This document shows, piece by piece, positions 10,661-22,515 of a stretch of DNA of 64,000 nt; the stretch's first letter is position 1, and the number at the start of each line of letters is the position of its first letter. The DNA is taken from the NCBI GenBank assembly GCA_963971575.1, contig OZ020611.1:51097466-51161465 (forward strand). The letters are read 5' to 3'. The stretch is from Liopterus haemorrhoidalis. Lineage: Eukaryota; Arthropoda; Insecta; Coleoptera; Dytiscidae. The notes under the pieces are model-generated. The model made no database searches and had not been told where the DNA came from. It saw only the letters and a program-made list of their open reading frames with translations. The position numbers were made by a program, and so were the translations under genes.

Positions 10661-11689
10661 TTAGTTTTTGTATTCGATAGATGCAATACATTTTTGTTAA
10701 TATAATTGATATAGTTTGTAAACTCCTGCTTATTTTGTTTGCAAAATAATTAATTAATTTCTTCTGGCAAATTATTTTAAATATCCGTTTATGCCCTCCT
10801 TTCCCTTTTAGTTTTTTTAACGTAGAAAGTCTTAAAAAAATAAACATTACAACAATTAACAGATTCGTCTTAATCCCGAACGAAATACGTACTCAGCTAG
10901 TATCTTATTAATTTACTTATACAAGCAAAATAAATTATAAAAATGTGCGTACTTTAGCAATTTATGGGATGTAAATAAAACGAGTGTGAATTTAAAAGTG
11001 GTGGTTTTAAAATGCGTGTAATGTTCCAAAACAAACAGAGAGCACAGTACACAGTAGCCAGTTATGTATCTCCTGTATTTGTATATAATTAAACATAAAA
11101 TAAACACATTTAAACGATTTAGTATTGCAAAAGTCGTAAAATATACCGGTAATCCAACATAAAACACATAGCTAGGCATTAGTATCGTTTACCGGTACAC
11201 TCATCGATTCACATTGCTTGTTACGCAGTGACGAAGAAACGGGGGCTTTCTTCTACTTATATAAAATAAATATATAATAGGCTTCTGAGTGGCACATAAG
11301 ACAAATTATCTGTTCTTAGTTTCTTTAACTAATTAGTTTTTAATCCTACACTCTTAGTTTTTTTTCGTAATTTTGTAATTATATTATAATTAAAAGGTAC
11401 TGTTTAAAAACAGTACCTTTTAGTTATAACTAGCAGTATACCCGCTGCTTCGCTACCGAAAAAAATAGTAGTAGCCCGCTTAGATCGGGCCCATTTCGAA
11501 ATCGGTTCAAGACTGGTTGCTACAAATCGTTTTACATTCAAATATATTTATTTGTTTTAATCTACCATTGTATTAATATGTGCTTCCTACACAAATAATT
11601 TAAGTACGTATAAGTACGAACTTCTTTGTAAACATCGGTAGTACAGACATTTAGTAACAACACGTATAAGTGTCCCGTTGTGTTAACCC
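10661..11689. other. AT-rich DNA with a repeat shared with 21,507-21,780
   Basis: No gene is recognised. Around 11,075-11,130 the string GTATATAATTAAACATAAAATAAACACATTT is closely paralleled near 21,728-21,760, so at least part is a dispersed repeat. A short hairpin (AAGGTACTGTTTAAAAACAGTACCTT) lies at 11,394-11,420. Confidence 0.45.
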
Positions 11690-11850
11690 AGGAAAATGCC
11701 ACATAAAATTCCGATTTTTGTGTCGTTGAAAAAAATAATTATTATTTTTTAAATGTATTATGCGGAATCAAAAGGCAGCTCGTAGATTAAGGAGCGGAAA
11801 TCATTGGTTGGATACATTATCGGTTGGAAAGCGTTGGTTTAGTACCTTTA
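11690..11850 (+). repeat. AGGG-repeat internal fragment
   Basis: The run GATTTTTGTGTCGTTGAAAAAAATAATTA followed by TCAAAAGGCAGCTCGTAGATTAAGGA parallels 33,355-33,450 in AGGG-repeat copy 3. It is a short truncated copy that hosts the adjacent hAT MITE. Confidence 0.55.
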
Positions 11851-11858
11851 CACTAAAT

Positions 11859-12064
11859 CAGTGGTTCCCAAACTTTTTCGGTTCCCGGAGCCCTTAATGT
11901 ATCAGAATTTTTCCGCGGCGCCGCAAGTCAAACCATTGGTCTAGCTAACGCAGTTGAAGGAATACTGGAATGATTTTGCGGCGCCCCTATGGCCCAGTCG
12001 CGGCGCCCCTGTTGCCCAGTCACGGCGCTCCAGGGCGCCGCGGCACACAATTTGGGAATCGCTG
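11859..12064. mobile_element. 206-bp hAT MITE with perfect TSD
   Basis: It begins CAGTGGTTCCCAAACTTTTT and ends AATTTGGGAATCGCTG, inverted ends of ~15 bp with two mismatches. Both flanks are CACTAAAT (11,851-11,858 and 12,065-12,072), a perfect 8-bp TSD of hAT type. The interior is GC-rich with repeated GGCGCC units and has no coding capacity. It needs a hAT transposase supplied elsewhere. Confidence 0.9.
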
Positions 12065-12896
12065 CACTAAATGTTAAAATAAAATTAATTTAATCAAAGA
12101 CAATAGTAGAATGATTTTGAATTCAATTAAATTTTTTGTCAGTTGGCACGTTTTTCTTTGTAGTAACTGCCTACAATAAGTATAACACATCCAATTATCG
12201 TTTCAAAATCGTTCGTTTTTCTACTTAAATCACCCGTATTCATATCCGTATCATCGGATCTGGATTTTATGTGATCCGCACATCATTATTAAAAACTAAT
12301 GGTTTAAAACTAAATGATTAACATTTAGTCAGGATTGATGATTAAATTGAGATACCATTGAATGAGCAATGATTAGTTTATTTGATTAAATATTCAATCA
12401 AATTTTTAGTTGATTAAAAATTTAGTTAAATAATGCCCAACTCTGATTATGGGCTATATTTACATGTCTCCATCGCCTTGTACTATTTTCGTCATCGTCT
12501 ATGGTTTAAATTTATTTTCTTTATTCTTAAAATAAATAAAGAAACAGGACATGTCATAAATTAGTAATCTATATTAATAAAAGGAGGCTATATCTGTTTT
12601 TTTAATTTTTTCTGTTTCATATTTGGTTTCCAGGGCCGGCGCTATGTTTTGCGAGGCCCAGTGCAAAATAAAGAAAATGGGCCTCTCTTAAATATAAAAA
12701 TTATAGGTATTTACAAAATTGACACATGGTAATTTATTTAATGCTTTAAATTTTATACGTTCATATAAATATTATATAAAAAAAATATAGTTTTTTCTAT
12801 ATGTAAGTAACAAGATCCAATACATTAGTACTGATTTATAATAAAAAATAAAAATTAAAACAATTGTAAATTTTACCAAAATTTACAATTGTTTTA

Positions 12897-14490
12897 ATCT
12901 GATACGCTTATTTACAAAATTATCTATTACATTATCGTAATTAATATTCTTTCCGATTTCAAATTCAATTGAAATAACGGCGAGCGATGTCGGGCGCTCT
13001 TGAGACATGGAGGACTGCATATAGTTCTTTATTAATTTAAATTTAGAGAATGAACTCTCTCAAAGCCGGCGCTAGGATTTGCGAGGCCATGTGCGAGATT
13101 GACAAGAAAAATTTATGTTGACGCGGTGGTCAAAAAGGGCTGGTTGAATAATGATGGACCACGCAAAATGACGGAATGAACGAGATTTGTCAAAAAGTAA
13201 TTTTCCTTACCTGGTGCTGTCCGCTATCACGCTATGTTTACATATTAGATACTCCTATAATGTTTAGTATATATTTTAATGAGGGATACATTTAGAATGT
13301 TATACTATTTTTTTTTTGTGGCATCTATCAATAACAACTTTCGGCTGTGTGATTTTCTTTCGTATTCGGGGAATCACAGCGCTTCACAGCTGATGCAAAG
13401 CACCCCACCCGTTTTCTTCTTTCTAATTTCAGTGCGCTCGAAAACTGCATATACAATTTAGATGGGAGTTTGATGTATGCGAGTACGCACGGTTCTGAAA
13501 GTTCGCACCAATGAGGTAGTAATAATATAGAAACAGAACGAGGACGGCGTGTTGTGAAGCCAACACCCTCTTAGGCGGGGAGCGGGAATGTGCACCGAGG
13601 AGTTGTGCGTGTTGCAAACATCCAATGACGTCATATAAACCATACGTCGTAAAACCTCATTGCTAACATCCATGTTTTGCTGATAAGAATTGAAAGTAAA
13701 AATATGTTTTTTAAAACAGTAAACTGCAAATTTTAATAAAATAAATTTCATAAATGATATTAAATTAACCTTAATTTATTAGTATATTTTTAATATAATT
13801 ATGAAAAAAATAGTAGCTTTTTTATTTCACGTTTATGGTCTTTAATACTTAGGCAATTAGCCAAATATATAGGTTTTTAAATTACATACATTTAAAATCT
13901 AGCAGACCTTAATTTTTTTAATGTAAGTGGACAATTCTGTTAATTTCTAAATTTGATGTGGCCAGATATATAATTTATTCAATGATAAATTAAAAATTAT
14001 CTGACAATTTATAAAGATATACATCTATAACCAGTGATGGGCAAGTACTAGTAAAAGTACATATTTAAAATTAAAAGATGATAGAAAGGTAAAATAGAAA
14101 AAAGAATACGATAAAATAACGTTAACGAACAACAAAATATTAGTAAACACAAAATGGCGATCAAAGAACACCTATGATGACGATTACTCCTAGCTGTAAT
14201 TTAGCAAAATAAATATAAGTTAGGCAACTTGTTAGACTCCTGGGGGCAAATCCCCTTTCGTCTCCACAGGGTCTTGGCTTCATAACAAACAATGCTAAGG
14301 TATAGAGCATGCTGCATCTATATTATATGACGTCAATGGTTCGCACAATGCGCGAGGCCTGTTGGGCCGCGAGGTGTGTAGGGCCGCGAGGCCATGTGCC
14401 ACTGCACATGCTGCACATGCCTAGCGCCGGCCCTGATCTCTCTGCTGTTGCAACCGTAACAGGGTTGGTCAATAAAATTTTGTATGCAAT
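12897..14490 (-). pseudogene. hAT transposase C-terminal fragment split by inner element
   Basis: On the minus strand, 14,490-14,437 reads LLTNPVTVATAER. After skipping the inner element, 13,060-12,897 continues as SFSKFKLIKNYMQSSMSQER, then TSLAVISIEFEIGKN and DNVIDNFVNKRIR. Together these are the hATC dimerisation domain, in its normal order and in frame across the insertion. The RNase H-like catalytic core is not present in the outer element. The interruption lies exactly at the conserved AERSFS signature. Confidence 0.8.
13061..14435. mobile_element. Inner hAT MITE, same end type as its host
   Basis: Its ends, CAAAGCCGGCGCTAGG and CCTAGCGCCGGCCCTG, match those of the outer element closely. 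The flanks AACTCTCT (13,053-13,060) and ATCTCTCT (14,436-14,443) are a 7-of-8 TSD. The ~1.37 kb interior is mostly AT-rich non-coding sequence with GC-rich ends. The frames at 13,429-13,751 and 14,309-14,581 have no recognisable motif and lie in repeat DNA. Confidence 0.8.
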
Positions 14491-14639
14491 AGTTACATTT
14501 GATTGATAACTGTTTCGGTGAGCCCACGCCGCGCGGGGCCCCAACCGCGCGAGGCCCTGTGCCACCGCACCGCTCGCACACCCACTCCGCCGGCCCTGTT
14601 GGTTTCTACATATTTTCGATGATTATAAAAGTTATATTA

Positions 14640-15400
14640 TATATAATATATTATAACTAGCTGTTTATTTTGCTGTATCGTAAATGATGAGATATTTCAA
14701 TTTCAAGTAGTACACAATATAATCGTTTCTTAAATCTCAACTACTCTTTTGCGTATATTTTTATGTTAAGTAAATAATAAGTGAGATACTTCGTTTATTG
14801 GTAGCTTCCCATAGCTTCTCAAAATATACCTTATTAAAAACTGCATTAAACAGAGATGTTTCATTTTTGCTGTTAAGTAAATGATTTGAACCATTTAGGT
14901 AACTCTCCCCTTGTTCCCTAAATAATCTTTTTATTAAAAACTGTGTTGAAGAGAAAAATCAATATTCCTTATATACATTATTGATGTAAAGTTAATAATA
15001 AGTAAGATAGTTCTACATTTTAGTTTTAGGAAGTACGCCCGTAACTCCCCAAATATTCCTTTCATCGAAAAAGTATATACAACAAAAAGATTTTTTTTTC
15101 TTATTATAAACAATTTTTGTTGTACACGTTTTTGCGGTTAAATCAATAATAAGGAAGATATTTTAAGTTTTTAATAAACAATTTTAACTCCGTAACACCC
15201 CATTAGAATATAAATTTTGAGATACATTATAGCCTATGTTTGAATCCTGGTTTTACTCTATCGCCGTTTTTGCATGAATTTGGGACGTACAGACATAGAT
15301 TTTGTCTTATAATCGTCTGAAACGGGTAAAAAGAAAATATGAGGCCGAAAAATATAAACAGATATAGCTTTCAGTTTTATTAATATGGATGATAGATAAG
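14640..15400 (+). repeat. Dispersed repeat B with degenerate ~120-bp internal units
   Basis: AAGTAAATAATAAGTGAGATACT, CTCCCCTTGTTCCC, TATTAAAAACTG, AATAATAAGTAAGATA and similar blocks recur about every 100-150 bp. The same blocks occur in the same order at 40,945-40,981 plus 42,232-42,740, where the copy is split by a mariner. The 3' part (15,210-15,340) also matches 7,230-7,350 in reverse. The TTTGCATGAATTTGGGACGTACAGACAT block is of a kind common in insect dispersed repeats. No protein was found. Confidence 0.65.
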
Positions 15401-15925
15401 AAGTATAAGTTTATAAAGATGGTTTAAAAAAGGAGGCTCGCTAACATTTCAGCGGCTCTGAGCCTTTTTGTTTACTTTTTGTGTCGCAAATGTCAAAATT
15501 TTAGATCTTTGCTCAAAAGTTACCATATACTTGTGATCTATGGATAAAAGTGTATAAGTATACCAATTTTTAAGAAAATTTGTTTCCTAAAATTTTGAAA
15601 TTTTGGTCAAAAATTGTTTGTTTTCGATTTTAGCCAAAATATAGTTTTAAGCAAATTGTGGAGTGAGGATTATGAAAAAAATATTTTAAAAAATCATGCT
15701 TTCCTAGATTTTGAATTAGAGCCGATTTGGATCAGTATTTGGGCCGTATTTGGCCCGCGTGCCCCAAATCTGAAAATTTTGAATCGGCCCTCCCGAAGAC
15801 AAAATCCTGGCTGTGCCAATGAGTGGTATCAAATTTTTGTTTAAATTTGTTTTGCAAGAGGCACGTCAGTTAATAACTATTTTGCAAATTACCCTACACG
15901 CATTGTTTAACACAATATTATAGAG
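15401..15925. other. No recognisable gene
   Basis: A 76-codon plus-strand frame at 15,614-15,844 has no known motif. Its GC-richer part near 15,720-15,810 (GGCCCGCGTGCCCC, GGCCCTCCCG) looks like decayed MITE end sequence and not protein. Confidence 0.4.
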
Positions 15926-16865
15926 CAGCGTTTCTCAACCGGGGGGCCGTGAAGGATTCGGTGGGGGACCGCGAAGTAATACAAGATCGAAACATGAAAA
16001 TAAAATAAAAATGCACTCAATCTTGCAAGATATAAATTTTATCGATATTTATAAATATCTTACATTTATATTCATAAAAATATACCTTTCATATACATAA
16101 TTTACTTATTTTGACAACTAATTTAAACTACAGGCTATTTCAAACGTGTAAGTTGTCACTAGCTAACTTTATAATGAGTAAATGGGTTTTTCTAAACAAA
16201 ATGATCAAAAGTTTCATTCAATTGATAAAAATTAGTAGATTTGAAAATATAGTTCCGCTTTAACCAAATAAACATACTAAAAGTAGACTATATCATGGTA
16301 AAATAAATTGTATGTGGTGGTTGATGGGATTCTCTGACAATGGTTCGCGTTGGAGGTACTTCAAGTATTTTCAAGTTGTACTTAGAAATAGGTACGACTT
16401 GAAAGTGCAATATTTTTTAATATATATATTTTTAATTGCTACAGATAACTCAAGAGTAAGGATGCGAATGTGTTTAAATTAAAAAGGAAGGCACTTTGAA
16501 CACTTGTAAATAAAAATACTTTACTTTCAAGTCGTTATAGGGAATATAATCATCATTTAAAAATATCACAGTTTTTTGTCAACCGAAAAAGATATTAAAA
16601 AAATGTTTAAGTAAAAGTTGTTGAAAAGCTCCATCCAAAGATATCCAATATGACATACGTTCCCATTTAAAAATTCAATATTGTCCGTGATATCCTGTAC
16701 TTCCGGTTTTTTCCGGAAAATTTCAATACTACCATTCAATTTTGTGGATAAATTTTAGTTCAATATTTTACCCAAATTGCTCACACGTCGCTTTTTCGAG
16801 GGGGCCGCAGACAATATTTACATAATTTCGGAGGGTCCCAGGCCAGAAAAGATTGAGAAACACTG
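15926..16865. mobile_element. 940-bp hAT MITE (family A copy 2), perfect TSD
   Basis: The ends CAGCGTTTCTCAACCGGGGG and AAAAGATTGAGAAACACTG are inverted, and the flanks TTATAGAG (15,918-15,925 and 16,866-16,873) are identical. This is the clean copy of the family interrupted at 4,196-6,085. Shared internal blocks include CTACTTCAAGTA-like and CCTGTACTTCCGGTTT. There is no open frame. Confidence 0.9.
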
Positions 16866-16873
16866 TTATAGAG

Positions 16874-17411
16874 CTTTTTCTCTCTTTAAAACGGTGTAAA
16901 ACTTTTATATCCTTACATAACTACACTTATAACTATTATTTTTATAACTCACTTTATTAAGGAAATAATCGAGGTATACATAAGTGTTGCCTCACCCTGA
17001 ATAACTTTGAATAGTCCCCTGTATTAATAGTTGCGTACACGCCGATGTGTATTGTACAGGTATCATGCATGGCACAGGTCGCCTGTGCGGATCATGCCAG
17101 GATTTCGGGGATTAAACTAGTCCGATAATTTATAGACCGGATCAAATACGTTGCCCGCGCGCGAATAATCCGCACGGACTATCAATTGTGGGATTGCTAC
17201 CTGGCATCATTTATAACTTTTAAATCTTTTTTTCCAGGCTGCATTTTTGCACAGGTGTCACAATGATTTTTATGTGTGCTAAGCTTCAATGTACGGAGAT
17301 TTTAGAAAAATATATTTTGTTTGTTTTACTTTTGCAAAAAATGTATGAATTATACGAATTAAATTATAAAAATCATTGAGCCCAACATATTAGATTGTTA
17401 ATAAAGTTATA
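16874..17411. other. Unassigned DNA with a short GC hairpin
   Basis: GCACAGGTCGCCTGTGC at about 17,078 forms a 7-bp perfect hairpin, and a GCCCGCGCGCG patch lies near 17,153. No coding similarity was seen. The insertion point of the mariner at 17,414 is at its right edge. Confidence 0.4.
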
Positions 17412-17452
17412 TACAGTGAACTTCTTTTATCCTGCAACATTGAAATTATTAT

Positions 17453-19102
17453 TATAGTCGGATTGCTGATAAGTACAGCCCTGCGCGGATAAGCTTTTCT
17501 GTATCCGCATCCGATCCGCATCCGCACATCCATGATCCGCATCCGATCCGCATCCGCAGCTTTTGTAAATAACAAATCCGCATCCGATCCGCATCCGCAA
17601 AAATATCCGCACTATCCGCACTACAGGTTTTGCTGTCAGTTTGGAAAGAACTAACATATTTCGCCTGTTTAGGTAATCTCTGCTCTAAAACGAAAATTTT
17701 TGGATTTACCAGCTTATTTATTACTAACCTAACCTGAGGGACCCCAAAAGTTTTAAGGCCTAGATGCGCTAATAACTTATTTAAATCTAGAGAGAGATAA
17801 CGATTTTGGGGGGCCTAAGCGTTCTTTTTCGTAGGGAGTAAGTGGCGTGCTGCTTTTTTTAATATTGAATTTAAAAAAAAAATCAGAAAAGTTACTTGAT
17901 AGAAGCTTCATATTTTTAGGATCAAGTAATTCTCTTACGCCATTTCGCGCATGGCGTTGCAACTTTTTCAAATAGCAACATGTGTCATTTTTCAAATTTT
18001 TGGGATCTGCAAGACTTTTTACTTCGGGTAGTATAAAAAAATTGGCAGGTTACATGATAAAATTTTCGAGAAAAAATTATGTAGGTGAATTTTGGTATTT
18101 AAATAAAACTTACTAATCAGTTTTATGTAAAAAAAACCTATATCAGATTTAAAAGCCAGAATTAGAGCAGAGGTAGGAAGAATTACGTCGAAAGTGTACC
18201 AGGAAACTTTTGTCCAAAATATTATTTTCTATAATATATTCAATAATAAAAAGAAAGTTAAGTTGATTGTCTCAACTCAGTCTTGATCATCGACAATTGT
18301 CTTAATAAAAATAACATAAAATGAGATTAAATGCTACAAAATATCATGTATATACAGACAACCGAAAATAACCGAGGACTGCGTAGTCAGAACACAATTG
18401 CTTGTTTTTCCGAAAGTAACCGACGAATTAATGTTCACGCGGATATTGCGGATAAGCGGATATGACATTTAATCCGCATCCGATCCGCATCCGCATGGTT
18501 TAAATGATAATTTATCCGCATCCGCAGAAAAGTTGCGGATATCCGCGGATAATCCGCGGATACCCGCGGATTTGCAGGGCTCTACTGATAAGTGACTGTT
18601 CGTTGCTACAAGTATCGATATTCAATACTATGCCTTCTCTGTCTATATCATTATAATTATTTACATACCCATAGTAACGTATAGTGACTTAAGTTGACAA
18701 CTAACCTTCAAAATTATTTGAATAAAAAACAAAGCATTAGAAAGAAACAGCATGATTCGTAGATATCTTTACTAATTAGAGCGCGAAAATATATTTACAA
18801 TAGTACTCAAACAAACAAAATTATTAATTTTAAGTTAATAATTATAAATAAGGAAAAATTTATACTTATACGTAAATTTTGGATTATAATTTGTTGTTTA
18901 TTCCAGCAGATTTAAAATTAAAGTTTATGAATTTAATAATTAGCCGCAAGCCATATTTTAATTAATATTTATTACCAGACAATGACAGTTAAGACAAATA
19001 ACATAACACATTTTTAAAATCGCTGAAAAATGGTAACTAGATTATTATATGAATGCAGTACTTGATACTTGGTAACAGTCACCTATCAGCAATCCGACTA
19101 TA
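17453..19102. mobile_element. Non-autonomous mariner-like element inside the mariner
   Basis: The left end TATAGTCGGATTGCTGATAA and the right end (reverse complement TATAGTCGGATTGCTGATAG) are inverted and both continue into GTGACTGTT. TA steps at the ends fit Tc1/mariner insertion. Without its own hAT insertion it is ~530 bp. Its right part, read in reverse, matches the 5' end of the transposase-bearing relic at 47,328-47,460 (GTGACTGTT--ATCAAGTA-TGCATTCA-ATAATAATCTAG), so it is a deletion derivative of that family. Confidence 0.8.
17474..18584. mobile_element. 1.1 kb hAT with CCGCATCCGATCCGCAT subterminal repeats
   Basis: It begins TACAGCCCTGCGCGGATA and ends CGCGGATTTGCAGGGCTCTA. The flanks CTGATAAG (17,466-17,473 and 18,585-18,592) are a perfect 8-bp TSD. 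ATCCGCATCCGATCCGCAT-type units fill both ends and are likely transposase-binding repeats. The middle is AT-rich; frames at 17,427-17,657 and 17,777-17,995 have no known domain. It landed inside the terminal repeat of the mariner-like element, ~20 bp from its edge. Confidence 0.85.
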
Positions 19103-19263
19103 TGCATGTTTTCCATAATAACGACAAAATATTTTGACAGCAATGTAAAATTGCGTTCCATTTACTTTCCATACGGATAAACATTCATTGAAAAAGCTAA
19201 AAAAAAATTATTGAAAATACATTGATAATACAATTATTAAATAAAAAAATAACAAATAAACAC

Positions 19264-20257
19264 CTAAATTAAATGTTCAAAAATACCACCATTAACTTGT
19301 ATACAAAAAGCGATCATAAAAATTATTGAAAACAATTATTATTTGCCCTTGTGGAATAGTGTTTGATGCTTGCATGATTCTATTTTGTAGGTCCGTGATG
19401 CTCCTTACTTCTCCATCATATACTTTTGCTTTAAGATATCCCCAGTAAAAAAAATCGTGGTGATAAATCCTGAGATCGTGCAGGCCAATTTACTGTCCGT
19501 CCTCTCCCGATCCAACTGTTGGGAAATTCCCTGTCCAAGTAGTCCCATACTCGTTTAGAATAGTGCACTTGAATAGCGAACTTGCTGGTACCATATTTGA
19601 CCAGCAAAATTTAAATTTCTTAAAGCAGGTACTATGTGATTTTGTAATAAGACCAAGTATTTATCCGCATTGAGGTTACCATCAATGAAAAAGGGTCCTA
19701 TTATGTGTGTTCCTATTATTTAATTTTTGCGATCTTTGCGTACGTGAAGCATTAAATAAATGTAAATTTTCGCGACTCCAATACCGAAAATTTTGCCGGT
19801 GCACCTCACCATTTAAATTAAAAGTTGCTTCGTCGGTAAATAATATTCTTTGAAGCATAATAGGGTTGGTATTATTTTTTTCGAAAATATTAAAGTAAAA
19901 GTCCATCCGTACTGCTGCATCTCTCTCTAAAAGTTTTTGATGATTTTGAAATTTGGCTTACTCACAGATACGGTTTGAGCGATTAATTTATTAGATGTAC
20001 AGTTATTACTTTCAACTTCTAAAGCAATTTCTAATTTCTTTTCTTCAGTCAGTATAGTTGATGTTCGTTTCCGTCTTGTAGGATTCAAATTGAGGCACCC
20101 ATGGCGTTTAAATTTGGTAACAAGCCTCGATATTTGTAAAGGGATTTGATATAGGACGATTCGGATAAGTAGCACTGAACATAGCAGAAATTTCTCTCAA
20201 ACTCATCTAAGAATTGTACCAAGTTACAAGCATAATTTTTTCTTCACTTATGTACAT
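19264..20257 (-). pseudogene. Tc1/mariner transposase pseudogene
   Basis: The minus strand reads from an ATG near 20,257 (MYISEEKIMLVTWYNS, then a stop) through a helix-turn-helix region (ISRLVTKFKRHGCLNL, TEEKKLEIALEVESN) to the catalytic FTDEATFNLNGEVHRQNFRY-WSREN block. This is the first Asp motif of the DDE/D triad in Tc1/mariner transposases. Further on, NWPARSQDL-P and a C-terminal NGGIFEHLI stop at 19,264 can be read only with frameshifts. Several stops and frame changes make it inactive. The element once coded for cut-and-paste transposition at TA sites. Confidence 0.8.
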
Positions 20258-20394
20258 TTTTTTTAATGAAAAAGACACACTTAAATCGCCTATGTTGCAA
20301 ATTAAAAGAAACGCAATTTTACATTGATGTCAAATTTCAATTACCATAGTAACAATAATACCTATATTGCAGGATAAAAAAAAATCACTGTATA

Positions 20395-21010
20395 AATTTA
20401 TATTTTCTACAATCACAATAGAAAGTAGGCTTTTGCGCTCTGCGAAAACAGCGCTTTAAAGCACAAAGTAAATAAATTCGCTCAGTATAACCTAAAAATG
20501 TTTTTAAAAAAATTGTCATTCCACAGCATAATATACGATTAACTCGTTTTCATACGTGCATTATTTCCTTGTTTCCAAGACAATGTGTAAATAGTTTCTA
20601 TATTATTAACAATTTGTTCTACGTTTGTTGCAATAAAATATAATTTTAAAGAAAACCGTTTAGTTGATTTTATTTCATTTATATTTAAAATTATGGAAAA
20701 CAGTAACAGTGATAATTCAGACATCCACAAAAAAATAAATAAATAAATAAAAAATATTTTATAATTTTTTAATTAATTTGTTTAAAAGGCTTAGGGATCG
20801 GGTAGTATAGTAAAAATGAATACCAAATGTACTTTTAATATAAAAATAAATGATAATTAATAGTGTCGTGTATAATTTATGCATGTGATTGTAGATAAAA
20901 AAAATTGTGAGTAATTCGAGATTTAGATTCAGAGATTAAGATTGAAGAGATTACCACGCTGACTGCGCGTCGTGCGGCCACTGTCTCTTTTGAGTGTCAG
21001 TATGTCGCTT
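20395..21010 (+). repeat. Unnamed repeat C (plus copy)
   Basis: The reverse complement of 44,990-46,300 matches this segment along its length, apart from a LINE inserted there. The best-conserved part is GC-rich, GATTACCACGCTGACTGCGCG and TATGTCGCTTTGCGCTCTTAATA (20,950-21,025). It also shares GTTTCCAAGACAATGTGTAAATAGTTTC and the CACAATAGAAAGTAGGCTTTTG block. There is no long open frame. The family is undetermined. Confidence 0.65.
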
Positions 21011-22107
21011 TGCGCTCTTAATACATAAATAGTTAATACTTGATGATAATAGAATATCATTTGGTGTTCTTTACAAAATTTAAATCATTTCTAGCACCTA
21101 TATTGAGAACTACGGCAGGTTCAAAGTGGCGGCAAAACTAGAACACCAATAACTATTACTAATTTTTACAACAGCTAGTTGAAGAACAAATTAGCTTGAA
21201 ACATATTTATAGAATCAAGTTTTAGCTAGAACAGGCCATGTCTTACGCAAATATGCGTCGATTGGTTTAAAAGATGGAATTTATAATTCAATTTGTTTAT
21301 TTATAATTACAAAACATTTTTTACAATTAAAAATGCCCTGTTAGATAGATACCAATTCGCTGTAAGTTTGGAAGTATAGATTGTTACAAATTTTATTTCA
21401 ATTTGTCAGTTTTGTATAATTATCATGTAGGAAATAAACAGTTGTCCCTCCCCGTAATGTAAAATTCGTTCTCTTGATAAAATTCAATAGATTTTCTAAC
21501 AATTTCTTACCTTCCTCGTATATTGTATTCTAAAAACATATGCAGGAAAACATAAAGCAAAATTACATTTTTCTGAAAATCATAAAATGAATGGACGTCT
21601 TTTTCAATTACATTGTATAACGGGATGTTAATAACATCGGAAATGTATAATATTATTTTTAACACATAAATGTGTAAGTGTAGAGACATAACCGGCCATA
21701 AAAATGGTGTGATGTGTCTGTTACATGTATATGTATATAATTGAAGATAAAATAAATACATTTAAAAGATATAGTAAGTAGTTAGGTGGTAATGACCAGT
21801 TTATGTTACCGCACACTGCATATACTGCCCACTATGGTTACACTACGATCTGGTACAACAGTGACAATGAAAATGTTTGTTCGTTCTTTCACAGGACATT
21901 CGTTGGTTCGTTGAATTACGTTAAATTGCTTGAGGTTATTGTATTTGGTAGTCTATTTTTCCAGCCATCTTGAATCTTATGTAGTTCACAAATGAGCTGC
22001 TGGTCAAAAAGGTTTAATATGCGTAAAGAATAGGTGTACACTACTTTGAGAACAGAAATATACAACAAAGACTGTTGAGAAGATCACGTCATACCTTATT
22101 CCCTATA
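21011..22107. other. No gene recognised
   Basis: The only supported feature is the short repeat near 21,720-21,770 that matches ~11,070-11,130. A minus-strand 84-codon frame at 21,507-21,761 is hydrophobic and unrelated to known families, probably a chance frame. Confidence 0.4.
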
Positions 22108-22430
22108 TATATAAGGCTCTTGAATAGGTTTATATCTTGGCTGTGTGCTGTCCACGGTAATTTTCCATTTAATTCAGAGATTCGTTGACAATTCGTGCTA
22201 CATATGTATATGTTAGCGAAAATATAATTATGCAACATTTACACTTATTAACGATCGTAGGGTGCTATATCGTTGCTAAGGCATATTGTTTTATGTAAAT
22301 AGAATAGTATAAAATATATCATATGATGTGTGAGACGTATTAGTTGATCAATAAAATCATGTCTTATTATTCATAAAATACCTTTTTTATTAATATATAT
22401 ATATATGCATATATATATATATATATATAT

Positions 22431-22515
<85 letters not shown>

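Larger units (their letters stand above)
12631..14598 (-). mobile_element. Outer hAT element of a hAT-in-hAT nest
   Basis: It starts CAGGGCCGGCGCTATG and ends CGCCGGCCCTG, with the perfect TSD TTGGTTTC at 12,623-12,630 and 14,599-14,606. Apart from the inserted element at 13,061-14,435 only ~590 bp belong to it. These include a minus-strand piece of hAT transposase C-terminus, so it is a deletion derivative of an autonomous hAT. Confidence 0.85.
17414..20390 (-). mobile_element. Mariner-like element hosting two later insertions
   Basis: The left end CAGTGAACTTCTTTTATCCTG and the right end (reverse complement CAGTGATTTTTTTTTATCCTG) are ~24-bp inverted repeats with TA on both outer sides (17,412-17,413 and 20,391-20,392). 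Without the DNA at 17,453-19,102 the element is about 1.3 kb, the usual size of Tc1/mariner elements. Its broken transposase lies on the minus strand. Confidence 0.85.

Noticed and set aside
14309..14581. Overlapping GC-rich frames on both strands (65-82 codons)
   Set aside because: They cover the GC-rich ends of the nested hAT elements. The only real protein signal is the short hATC piece on the minus strand, which is annotated.
17777..17995. 72-codon frame inside the 1.1 kb hAT as its gene
   Set aside because: No transposase motif; the element is non-autonomous.
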